From the NCBI RefSeq assembly GCF_014191725.1, contig NZ_JACHWZ010000002.1, forward strand, positions 261,735-325,734: a stretch of 64,000 nt of DNA, given 5' to 3'. This document shows positions 5,903 through 14,139 of this stretch, piece by piece. Position 1 is the first letter of the stretch. Every line of letters starts with the position of its first letter. A model generated the notes under the pieces. The model saw only the letters and a list, made by a program, of their open reading frames with translations. It was not told where the DNA came from and did no database searches. The translations under genes and the position numbers were made by a program. This DNA comes from Microbulbifer rhizosphaerae. GTDB lineage: Bacteria > Pseudomonadota > Gammaproteobacteria > Pseudomonadales > Cellvibrionaceae.

Positions 5903-7087
5903 ATGAGTACGCCCTTTCTACACACCACCCGCGCCCTTAAGGCCGACGGTACCCGATTACAGGCGGTGGCCGCTGCTATCGGCCTGCTGCTGTTCGCAGC
6001 CTGGGGGCTGTGGTTTTTTATCGCGGGAATCACCGTCTATAAGGTCAGCAGCGAAGCCAGGTTGCAGCAGTTCGGCAATACCGTGCAGCTCAGCGCTCCG
6101 CAATCGGGGCGGGTAGTCGCGATACACCGGCAACTGGGCGATACCGTGGCCGATGGCGATGCCCTGCTGCAGCTCGATACCTCGGCGCTGGACCTGGGCA
6201 TCGCCGGTGAAAACCGGGTGGCCCGGAGTCTGGAACAGCAACTGGAATCCCTGCGGCGCGAACAGGAACTGGTGGACAACAATTTCCAGCGCGACAGCGC
6301 CGCGCAGCGGGAGCAGCTCGCGCTGTTGCGCGAACGCCATGCGCTGCTGGAGAGCAACCTGGAAATCCAGGCGAATATCACCGCCCGCTACGAGAGCTTG
6401 GCGGCCAAACAGCAAGGGGCGCAACTCGATTACCTAACCGCCAAGCGCAGCCAGCAGCAGATGGCCGCGGATACCCTGGAAACAGAGGCGGAGCTGAAAG
6501 CGGCTGAGGAGCGGTTGGTGCAACTGGAAGCGGACCATCGACAGTCCCGGGCGGAACTGGCCCGGCGCCTGGCGGCCACGGAACAGGAACTGGTGCAGGC
6601 GGATACCCGGATGCGCCAGCAGGCGCTGACCGCGGATCAATACCACCTCCGCGCGCCCATCGGCGGCGTGGTGGCCTCCCTGGCGGATATTAACGTGGGC
6701 CAAATGCTCGAGGCCGGCGCGGTGATCGCCAGTATCCAGGCGCCGGGAGAAATCCGCGTACAGGCGCAGTTCGAGCCCGCCGCCGCACTGGGGCATATCA
6801 ACCCGGGGCAGCGGGCCCGGGTGCGCCTGGACGGTTTCGCCTGGACCCGCTACGGCGAACTCTCCGCGCGGGTGGAGCGGGTGGCCGCGGCGGTGCAGGA
6901 TGGCCGCGTGCTGGTGCAACTGGTGATCGACGGGGACGTCCCCCCCGGGCTGCCGGTGCAACACCACCTGCCGGCGGCGGTGGAAATCGTCACCGCGCGC
7001 AAGGCCCCTTACCAATTGCTGTTGCAGCGCGCCGGGGAGTGGATGGCCGGCGAAGACGGCAACCCACCGGCCGCCGGAGCGCTGTAG
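5903..7087 (+). CDS. HlyD-family membrane fusion protein
   Basis: Periplasmic adaptor of a peptide exporter. The 394-residue protein has one membrane segment at about 20-42, a first lipoyl half at about 69-92 (GRVVAIHRQLGDTVADGDAL), a long coiled coil at about 98-215, and the second lipoyl half at about 245-275 followed by a beta-barrel part. Its stop is directly followed by the ATG of the C39 transporter, so they form one operon. The order adaptor, C39 transporter, second ABC protein is that of NHLM-type exporters (TIGR03794, 03796, 03797). The start has a weak ribosome binding site. The 80 bp upstream repeat the array flanks, tying exporter and arrays together. A fossil of its residues 100-128 lies at 2118-2205. 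Confidence 0.9.
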   Translation: MSTPFLHTTRALKADGTRLQAVAAAIGLLLFAAWGLWFFIAGITVYKVSSEARLQQFGNTVQLSAPQSGRVVAIHRQLGDTVADGDALLQLDTSALDLGIAGENRVARSLEQQLESLRREQELVDNNFQRDSAAQREQLALLRERHALLESNLEIQANITARYESLAAKQQGAQLDYLTAKRSQQQMAADTLETEAELKAAEERLVQLEADHRQSRAELARRLAATEQELVQADTRMRQQALTADQYHLRAPIGGVVASLADINVGQMLEAGAVIASIQAPGEIRVQAQFEPAAALGHINPGQRARVRLDGFAWTRYGELSARVERVAAAVQDGRVLVQLVIDGDVPPGLPVQHHLPAAVEIVTARKAPYQLLLQRAGEWMAGEDGNPPAAGAL

Positions 7088-9811
7088 ATGAGCAAACCCC
7101 GCCGGCTGGCGCCGGAGGTCATCCAGACTTCCAATATGGACTGCGGCCCCGCGGCCCTCAAATGCCTGCTGGAGGGCTTCGGCGTCAGCGCCCATTATGG
7201 CCGCCTGCGCGACGCCTGCCAGACGGATGTGGACGGCACCTCCATCGACACCCTGGAGGAAATCGCCGTGCAGTTGGGGCTGGACGCCGAGCAGGTGGTG
7301 GTCCCCGCCGACCACCTGCCACTCGACGATATCCGCTACCTGCCCGCCCTGGTGGTGGTGCGCCTGCCCAACGGCAACACCCATTTCGTGGTGGCCTGGC
7401 GCCGCCACGGCAACCTGGTGCAGGTGATGGACCCGGCCAGCGGCAGGCGCTGGCTCGGCGCCCGCCGCTTCCTGAACGAACTCTACACCCATACCATGGA
7501 GGTGCCCGCGGCGGACTGGCGCGAGTGGGCCGGCGGCGACGAGTTTGTCACCCCGCTGCGGGAGCGGATGCGCGGGCTCAAAATTCCCCCGGACCTCGAA
7601 GGGGAACTGTGCCGCCGGGCCCTGGCCGACGAACATTGGCAGCCCCTGGCCTTCCTGGACGCCGCGGTGCGCATGCTCGCCTCCCTGACCGGCTCCGGTG
7701 CGCTGAAGCGCGGCCGGGAGGCGGGCCAACTACTGGACGGCCTGGTGCGACAGTTTGCCGAAGACAGCACCCGCGCAGTTCAGCTGGTGCCGGAAAACTA
7801 CTGGTGCGTGCGCCCCCGGACACCCCCCGGCGAACAGGCGGCGGAAATTGAAGACAGCGAGCCGACCCTCGCCTTCCGCGGCGCCGTGCTGGTGCGGGTC
7901 AAGGGCCACCTGGGCCGCGAACGGGCGCAGGCGGACTCCGAGGATTTGCGCAAAGCCCTCGACGAAAAGCCGCCGCGCCCGCTGCGCGAACTCTGGCAAC
8001 TGCTGCGCGACGACGGCCTGCTGGCCCCCGTCGTAGTGGCGCTGACCATGCTGGCCTCGGTGCTGGGACTGATGGCGGAGGTGCTGCTGTTCCGCGGACT
8101 GATCGACATCCACGGCGAGCTGGCCACCACTCCCCAGCGGCTGGCCGCCATCGGCCTGGCACTGGCCTTCACTCTCACCCTGGTGCTGGTGCAGTACCCT
8201 GCGGCCAGGGTGCAACTGGTCCTGGGCAGGCACCTGGAGAGCCGCTTCCGCATGCGCCTGCTGGAAAAGCTGCCGCGAATACCCGACCACTTTTTCCACA
8301 GCCGACCCGTCTCGGATACCGGCGAGCGCAGCCACCGGGTGTTCGCCCTGCGCGACCTGCCGGCACTCGGCGGGAGCATATTGCACAAAACGTTCTCCCT
8401 GGCCGCCACCGCCGCCGGCATTATCTGGCTGGCCCCTTTCGCCGCGCCGCTGGTGCTGCTGATGGCCGCGGTGCAGGTGGCGATTCCACTGGTATTCCAA
8501 CCCGCGCTCAGGGACCGGGACATGCGCGTGCAGACCCACGCCGGCGCCCTGGGCCGCTTCTATATGGATGCACTGCAGGGGATGGTGCCTATCCGCACCC
8601 ACGGGGCGGAAACCGCCGTGCGGCGCGAGCACGAACAATTGCTCACCGAGTGGGCCCGCGCCGGCCGCTCCTTCCTGCGCTTCCAGCTCTCCGGCCAGGC
8701 GGTACAGCTGCTGGTGAACACCGTGCTTTCGGCGGTGCTGGTGCTGGGTTGCGTTTCCACCGGCGGCGCCGGGCCCTACCTGCTGCTGCTCGTCTACTGG
8801 ATACTCGCCCTGCCGCCACTGGGCGAGGAGGTGGCGGCGCTGATGCGCGAGTACCCGCGGCAGCGCAACACCCTGCTGCGCGCGCTGGAACCGCTGCAGG
8901 CCGCCGTCGAGGAAGAACCGCAAGCGGACAAGGGGGACGGTAAGGATGACGAAAAGGAGCCCTGGGACGGGCCCGCGGAAATTCACTTTTACAAGGCCAG
9001 CGCCCGCGCCGCTGGGCAGCTGATCCTGCAGGATGTCGATCTGCATATCGCACCCGGGGAACACCTGGCCGTCGTCGGCGAGTCCGGTGCGGGCAAGTCC
9101 AGCCTGGTGGGCCTGCTGCTGGGCTGGCACCGCACGGCGGACGGCCGCGTGCTGGTGAACGGCGGGGAGCTGCGGGGCGAGCGGCTGGCGCAGTTTCGCC
9201 GGCACTGCGCCTGGGTGGACCCGGCGGTGCAACTGTGGAACCGCAGTCTGCTGGACAACCTGCGCTACGGCGGCGACGGCACCGCGCCCCTCTACCCGGT
9301 GTTGCGGCAGGCGGACCTGCTGGAGCTGGTGGCCAATCTCCCCGAGGGACTGCAGAGCGGCCTGGGCGAAAGCGGCGCGCTGGTCTCCGGCGGCGAGGGC
9401 CAGCGGGTGCGCCTGGGCCGCGCCCTGGGGAGGAAAAACCCCTGCTGCGCCATTCTCGACGAACCCTTCCGCGGCCTGGACCGCCACCAACGCCGACGCC
9501 TGCTGGGCAATGTGCGCCGCTTCTGGCGACACTCCACCCTGATCTGCATCACCCACGATATCGCCGAGACCCAGCACTTCTCGCGGGTGCTGGTGGTCGC
9601 CGACGGCCGCATCGTCGAGGACGGCCCGCCGGCGGAATTGGCCGCCCGGGAGGATTCCCGGTACGCCCGCCTGCTGGCCGCGGAACAGCAGATGTGGCGC
9701 AGTTGCTGGGAGAGCGGAGACTGGCGGCAATTGCGTATGGAAAACGGCCGGCTGGAAGAGACGGCACCCGCGCCGGCTGCGCCGCGGGAGGAGATTCACC
9801 ATGGCGACTGA
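7088..9811 (+). CDS. ABC exporter with N-terminal C39 peptidase domain
   Basis: Likely processes and exports the micropeptides across the inner membrane. Residues 1-150 form a C39 papain-like domain with Gln13, Cys19 (MDCGPAAL), His99 (THFVV) and Asp115 (VMDPA), so it should be catalytically active. About 150 residues follow before the membrane part, longer than usual in this class and not recognised. Membrane segments lie at about 315-585. The nucleotide-binding domain has Walker A GESGAGKSS (664-672), signature VSGGE (766), Walker B CAILDEPF (789-796) and H-loop His (about 822). The family normally cuts after GG, GA or AG, and the peptides carry a conserved AG. 907 residues is long against about 700 for family members. 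Confidence 0.9.
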   Translation: MSKPRRLAPEVIQTSNMDCGPAALKCLLEGFGVSAHYGRLRDACQTDVDGTSIDTLEEIAVQLGLDAEQVVVPADHLPLDDIRYLPALVVVRLPNGNTHFVVAWRRHGNLVQVMDPASGRRWLGARRFLNELYTHTMEVPAADWREWAGGDEFVTPLRERMRGLKIPPDLEGELCRRALADEHWQPLAFLDAAVRMLASLTGSGALKRGREAGQLLDGLVRQFAEDSTRAVQLVPENYWCVRPRTPPGEQAAEIEDSEPTLAFRGAVLVRVKGHLGRERAQADSEDLRKALDEKPPRPLRELWQLLRDDGLLAPVVVALTMLASVLGLMAEVLLFRGLIDIHGELATTPQRLAAIGLALAFTLTLVLVQYPAARVQLVLGRHLESRFRMRLLEKLPRIPDHFFHSRPVSDTGERSHRVFALRDLPALGGSILHKTFSLAATAAGIIWLAPFAAPLVLLMAAVQVAIPLVFQPALRDRDMRVQTHAGALGRFYMDALQGMVPIRTHGAETAVRREHEQLLTEWARAGRSFLRFQLSGQAVQLLVNTVLSAVLVLGCVSTGGAGPYLLLLVYWILALPPLGEEVAALMREYPRQRNTLLRALEPLQAAVEEEPQADKGDGKDDEKEPWDGPAEIHFYKASARAAGQLILQDVDLHIAPGEHLAVVGESGAGKSSLVGLLLGWHRTADGRVLVNGGELRGERLAQFRRHCAWVDPAVQLWNRSLLDNLRYGGDGTAPLYPVLRQADLLELVANLPEGLQSGLGESGALVSGGEGQRVRLGRALGRKNPCCAILDEPFRGLDRHQRRRLLGNVRRFWRHSTLICITHDIAETQHFSRVLVVADGRIVEDGPPAELAAREDSRYARLLAAEQQMWRSCWESGDWRQLRMENGRLEETAPAPAAPREEIHHGD

Positions 9812-11927
9812 ATCCGGCGATACTCTGCAGCAGCTTTGCTGGCCGGAAGACCAGTTGGAGGCGGCCCTGGAGGCCCTGGCGCACAGGGCCGGGCTGGACA
9901 GCGCGGAAACCGCCCCGGAAGAGCCCGGCGGGAGCGATCCGGCCGCCGATATCGACGGCCGTATCCAGCGGGGGGCGCAGCGCATCGGCCTGGAGGTGGA
10001 GGCGGTCAGCGTCGGCTATACCGAGCTGGTGCAACTGCTGACCTCCGCGGCGCCCGCGCTGGTGCGCCTGCGCTTTGCCGGGGAGGACCGCTTTCTGGCC
10101 CTGTGTAGCGGCGGACGCCGACGACTGCGGCTGCTCACTCCACAGTTGGAAACCCGCCGGGTTTGCACCCACGACGTGGTTGCGCAACTGACCGGCGATC
10201 TGGAGAAGCCCCAGCGGCAACGCATCCAGCAACTGCTGGAGAACGCCGGCATCGCCGAGGGACGCCGCGCCGGGGCCGCGCGGGCGCTGCTCGACGAGAG
10301 CCTGGCCCACGAATCCATCGGGGCCTGCTGGCTGTTGCGCCAGCCCCCCGGTTTGCCCCTCTGGCGACAGATGCGCCAAAAGGGGGTGCACTGGAAACTG
10401 GCCGGGCTGATCGCCTCCCACGCCTGCCAGTACCTGCTGTTCCTGCTGGGCTGGTGGCTGATCGGCGTCGCGGTGCTGGGAGGCAGGGCGGACCCCGGCT
10501 GGTTCGCCGCCTGGGTGCTGTTGCTGTTCACCCAGATTCCCTTCGCCCTGCTCACCACCCGCCTGCAGGGCATCGTCTCCGTGGAGACCGGCACCTTGAT
10601 CAAGAAGCGGCTGCTCACCGCCGCCCTGCGCATGGCACCGGGGAAAATCCGCCATATGGGCTCGGGGCAAATGCTGAGCCGGGTGTTCGACGCGGAGAAT
10701 ATCGAATCCGACGCGCTGCACGGGGGGTTCCTGATCCTGCTGGCAGTGGTGGAGCTGGGCCTGATGGTACCGGTGCTCGCCCTCGCCGCCGGCGGCGCTT
10801 TCCACCTGGCGACCCTCGCGGTCTTTTTGCTGTTCGCCGTCGTGCTGTGTCGGCGGCAATTCCTGCTGCGCAGCCGCTGGACCGACCGCCGCCTGTCCCT
10901 GACCCACGGCCTGATCGAGAAGATGGTGGGCCACCGCACCCGCCTCGCCCAGCAGCCGCCGGCGGACTGGCACCGGGGCGAGGACCGAGAGCTGGGCGGT
11001 TACCTGCAGAGCGCGATAGCGTCCGACGACGCCATGACCCGGCTGGTGGCGCTGCTGCCGCGCAGCTGGCTGGTGCTAGGTATCGCCGGCCTCATTCCCG
11101 CCTTCGTCGGCGGGGCCCAGGGCGGCGCCCTCGCCGCCAGCCTGGGCGGCATTCTGCTGGGCTACCGCGCGGTGCTGAAGGGAATGCACGGCTTCACCAA
11201 CGCCCTGAACGCGGCGATCGCCTGGCGCAATATGCGCGAGCTGTTCGCGCTGGAGACGGCGCGCGTGAAAACGCCCTCCTCCATTCCTCCCGGCCGGCCG
11301 GCGGCGGAACGCGGGCAGCCATTGCTGTATGCCCGGGGACTGCGTTTCAAGTACCCGAACAAGGAGCGGCCGGCCCTGCGCGACTGCGGCCTGAACGTCG
11401 CCACCGGCGACCGCATACTGCTGCAGGGCACCTCCGGCTCCGGCAAATCCACCCTCGCCAACCTGATCACCGGCCTGCATACCCCGGACGACGGCCTGCT
11501 ACTGTTGCACGGTTACGACAGAAGCAGCCTGGGCGCGCACCAGTGGCGCCGGCTGGTGGCCTCGGCGCCGCAGTTCCACGAAAACCACGTGCTCGGTGAA
11601 TCCTTTTTGTTCAACCTGCTGATGGGCGACTGCTGGCCGCCGCGCAACGAAAGCGTCCAGCGGGCCTACGCCATCTGCCGCGAGCTGGGCCTGGAGCCGT
11701 TGCTGCAAAAAATGCCCGCCGGTATGCTGCAGACCGTGGGCGAGATGGGCTGGCAGCTCTCCCACGGCGAACGCAGCCGCCTGTATATCGCCCGCGCGCT
11801 GCTGCAAAACGCGGAGCTGGTGGTACTGGACGAAAGCTTCGCCGCGCTGGACCCGGAGAACCTGCGCCTGGCGGTGGACTGTGTAAAAAAACACGCGCGC
11901 ACCCTGCTGGTGATCGCCCATCCCTGA
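9801..11927 (+). CDS. Second ABC transporter permease/ATPase of the exporter
   Basis: Partner transporter, NHLM ABC2-like. It overlaps the previous gene by 11 nt. Residues 1-170 form a soluble N-terminal region without the C39 Cys-Gly motif, membrane segments follow at about 195-450, then an ATPase with Walker A GTSGSGKST (543-551), signature LSHGERSR (653) and Walker B LVVLDES (about 673-679). The protein stops right after the H-loop (VIAHP), so the usual last 30-60 residues of the nucleotide-binding domain are missing. A hairpin begins 15 nt after the stop. Truncation may be tolerated, or the protein may act mainly in a heterodimer with the first transporter. Confidence 0.88.
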   Translation: MATESGDTLQQLCWPEDQLEAALEALAHRAGLDSAETAPEEPGGSDPAADIDGRIQRGAQRIGLEVEAVSVGYTELVQLLTSAAPALVRLRFAGEDRFLALCSGGRRRLRLLTPQLETRRVCTHDVVAQLTGDLEKPQRQRIQQLLENAGIAEGRRAGAARALLDESLAHESIGACWLLRQPPGLPLWRQMRQKGVHWKLAGLIASHACQYLLFLLGWWLIGVAVLGGRADPGWFAAWVLLLFTQIPFALLTTRLQGIVSVETGTLIKKRLLTAALRMAPGKIRHMGSGQMLSRVFDAENIESDALHGGFLILLAVVELGLMVPVLALAAGGAFHLATLAVFLLFAVVLCRRQFLLRSRWTDRRLSLTHGLIEKMVGHRTRLAQQPPADWHRGEDRELGGYLQSAIASDDAMTRLVALLPRSWLVLGIAGLIPAFVGGAQGGALAASLGGILLGYRAVLKGMHGFTNALNAAIAWRNMRELFALETARVKTPSSIPPGRPAAERGQPLLYARGLRFKYPNKERPALRDCGLNVATGDRILLQGTSGSGKSTLANLITGLHTPDDGLLLLHGYDRSSLGAHQWRRLVASAPQFHENHVLGESFLFNLLMGDCWPPRNESVQRAYAICRELGLEPLLQKMPAGMLQTVGEMGWQLSHGERSRLYIARALLQNAELVVLDESFAALDPENLRLAVDCVKKHARTLLVIAHP

Positions 11928-11941
11928 GGCGCGGCTGCGAA

Positions 11942-11957
11942 CCCGGCTTTTGCCGGG
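11942..11957 (+). terminator. Hairpin after exporter operon
   Basis: CCCGGC-tttt-GCCGGG, 15 nt after the last exporter gene. It resembles the array hairpins but lacks a following T-tract. Confidence 0.5.
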
Positions 11958-11991
11958 CAGGATGCGACCCAATTGCCGCTCGATTTTGGCT

Positions 11992-12240
11992 ATGAACGAC
12001 AACCTCGATTACGACAACCTCGATTACGACAACATCCCCGACGCGCGAGACGGACTCACCCGGAAAGAGCGGGCGATACTGTATTGCCTGCAACAAGCCC
12101 AAAAGGAATTAAAGGGGAGAAATGTCCCGACCATCATGCTGTACGGACGCGTGGTGGAGCTGGTCGATATCAGCGAGGCCGAATTTCAGGAAATCCTTTC
12201 GCGATTTACCGGCCTGACAAAATTGTCGGGCGAATATTGA
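11992..12240 (+). CDS. Small acidic protein of unknown function (82 aa)
   Basis: I do not recognise a family. The N-terminus has an exact 15-nt duplication giving DNLDYDNLDYDN, then LTRKERAILYCLQQAQKEL and VELVDISEAEFQEILSRF, which could be helices of a small winged-helix-like fold. It is about 65 nt downstream of the exporter operon in the same direction, so it may be a regulator or accessory of the system. No clear ribosome binding site precedes the ATG; an upstream in-frame ATG at 11,950 exists but sits on the hairpin. Confidence 0.6.
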   Translation: MNDNLDYDNLDYDNIPDARDGLTRKERAILYCLQQAQKELKGRNVPTIMLYGRVVELVDISEAEFQEILSRFTGLTKLSGEY

Positions 12241-12281
12241 TTTCCCCCTTCACGGATCAGGCTCCCACTCGGCTTTGGCTA

Positions 12282-12308
12282 GCCGGCAGTGATCAGGCCA
12301 CTGCCGGC
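12282..12308 (+). terminator. Strong intergenic hairpin
   Basis: GCCGGCAGTG-atcaggc-CACTGCCGGC, a 10-bp perfect stem 41 nt after the small acidic gene. Arm sequence matches the terminator of the structured element at 2375-2401. Confidence 0.55.
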
Positions 12309-12406
12309 ACAAGCGACAGGGACCTGCCCCTGAACCGGGAATTCTGTCACTGACGCACCACTCGGCACGCGGTAGCATTACCGAACCGGAAACGAGGGAG
12401 ATCATC

Positions 12407-13108
12407 GTGAAGCAATATTGGGTAGTGGCAGGGATAATAGTATTAGCGGGCTGTCAGAATATGGATGCCGTGTCCCCCTGGATCGATGTGGGCAACCAGG
12501 TGGCCAGGAACGCGGGCTATGATACCGATTCCAGGCTCGCCAGCGGTATCAAGGAAACCCTGCACACCAGCACCGACCGCGCCAGCAGTCGGCTGTCACA
12601 GAGAGGCGCATTCAACTTGCAGCTCCCGGCAGCCGCCCGGCCCGTGGCCAACAGCCTGCGCCAGTTCGGGTTTGGCAGCTATGTGGACCAACTGGAAACC
12701 GCCATGAACCGCGGCGCGGAGCAGGCAGTGGCCGAAGCCGCACCGGTGTTCAAACAGGCGATTAGCAATATGACGGTCAATGATGCCCTGGGCATTATCC
12801 GGGGCGGTGATACCGCCGCCACAAACTACTTCCGGGCCCAGACCGAAAGCGCGCTGCGCCGGCGCTATCAGCCAATCGTGGAAAGCAACCTGCGCAAGAC
12901 CGGTTTCTATGACCAGTACAAGAGTATGCTTGCGGTCTACGATAAATTGCCCATCGCCAACAAGCCCGGTATGGACCTGGAACGCCATGTGATCGACAGC
13001 AGCATGGCCACGCTTTTCAGCCGTATTGGCGAGGAGGAGGCATTAATCCGGAGAGACCCCGTTGCTCGGGGCAGTGTGCTGATCGGGCAGGTGTTTGGAG
13101 CGAGATAG
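12407..13108 (+). CDS. DUF4197 lipoprotein
   Basis: 233 residues from GTG with GAGGGAGATC upstream. The signal peptide ends in a lipobox (VLAGC), so it should be lipid-anchored. The rest is a helical DUF4197 domain (RASSRLSQRGAF, GFYDQYKSML, LFSRIGEEEALIRRDP near the end). The function of the family is unknown. It lies after the exporter locus in the same direction but behind a strong hairpin, so membership in the peptide system is doubtful. Confidence 0.85.
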   Translation: MKQYWVVAGIIVLAGCQNMDAVSPWIDVGNQVARNAGYDTDSRLASGIKETLHTSTDRASSRLSQRGAFNLQLPAAARPVANSLRQFGFGSYVDQLETAMNRGAEQAVAEAAPVFKQAISNMTVNDALGIIRGGDTAATNYFRAQTESALRRRYQPIVESNLRKTGFYDQYKSMLAVYDKLPIANKPGMDLERHVIDSSMATLFSRIGEEEALIRRDPVARGSVLIGQVFGAR

Positions 13109-13375
13109 AAGGAGTAACCCAGAGCCCTCAATTCGCCTGCAAGCAGGCTCCCACAGGAGGACTCCGCTTTGCCCATCCTACAAAAATTGCCCTGCCGCCC
13201 CTTAATTTAGCGCTATTCAACTCCCACCTCACAACGACAAAACGGCAGGACTCCGTTTCGCACAACTGAAGGCTGCCCGGCAGGGTGAGGGCCAGGGACA
13301 AATCCGCAGGATACGGATTTGGGCAGCTTCAGCTGGCCGAAGGCCGAGCCACAGGGATGTGGCGAGCCATTGCCC
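13109..13375. repeat. Diverged hairpin repeats
   Basis: No gene seen. It starts with a broken CTGCAAGCAGGCTCCCACAG element and a CTTTGCCCATCCTAC half repeat. Then come diverged copies of the AAAACGGCAGGA hairpin unit that is tandemly repeated just downstream. Confidence 0.5.
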
Positions 13376-13634
13376 GAATGACAAAACGGCAGGACAGCCG
13401 TTTTGCACAGCCGAAGGCTGCCCGAAGGATGAGCGGTTTGGCGTTCCGAGCCAGGGATGGCGGCCCGAATGACAAAACGGCAGGACAGCCGTTTTGCACA
13501 GCCGAAGGCTGCCCGCAGGATGAGCGGTTCGGCGTTCCGAGCCAAGGATGGCGGCTCGAATGACAAAACGGCAGGACAGCCGTTTTGCACAGCCGAAGGC
13601 TGCCCGAAGGGTGAGGGCCATGGATGGCCCGAAT
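13376..13634. repeat. Three tandem 91-bp repeats
   Basis: Unit starts at 13,376, 13,467 and 13,558, period exactly 91 bp, nearly identical; the third is shorter. Each has the hairpin AAAACGGC-aggaca-GCCGTTTT followed by CAGCCGAAGGCTG. A diverged single copy lies at about 36,212-36,330. No coding function seen. Confidence 0.8.
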
Positions 13635-13636
13635 GA

Positions 13637-14011
13637 AAAATGCCGGCAGCGAAAACCCACTGCCGGCAACAAATGATGGTCCCAACCATCAGACGGTTAC
13701 AACAACACTATCAAGAGCGAAAATGGAGCATCCGTGCCCCGGCCAGGCCCTTCCTCACACTGGGCAGACGTAGGCTCTGTGTATACCCAGCCCGACCTGG
13801 CAATCCAGCTAGCGCTGAATGGCTTCCTACCGCGCCGTGCCTCTCTCGGCACGGCGTCCGGTCCTTCGGATCCGGTGTTGAAGAGTGTCTTTCCTTAGAC
13901 CGATTCCCCCTATAACCACCGGGTAAACCGCCGCTCCTCAACACTGGCGACTACTCTACGGATAAACCGATAACAGGTCGATCACACGCCATTACACGCC
14001 ATTACAGGTTT
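13637..14011 (-). ncRNA. Candidate structured RNA, copy B
   Basis: Second copy of the element at 2371-2740. On the minus strand it ends with TGCCGGCAG, 10-nt loop, CTGCCGGCA, then TTTTT. The arm GCCGTGCC-tctctc-GGCACGGC is perfect here, while copy A has a different but also paired sequence at that place, which suggests selection on structure. Family not recognised. Confidence 0.5.
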
Positions 14012-14139
14012 GATGGATTTTTGATCAAACCTGTAATTCGCTGCGGTCAATTGCGCAGCCAGAGGAGGGGGATGCACAAAAAGGTTTCAACTGTTACAGT
14101 TAAAACTATAACAATAAACAACCATTTTTGAGGACAAAT

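Noticed and set aside
6434..9985. Very long minus-strand frames opposite hlyD and the ABC genes
   Set aside because: Shadow frames of GC-rich genes; the plus-strand proteins have clear domains.
13640..13915. Plus-strand frame of 91 codons over the structured element
   Set aside because: The same region in copy A has a different frame length and stops; conservation is in stems, not codons.
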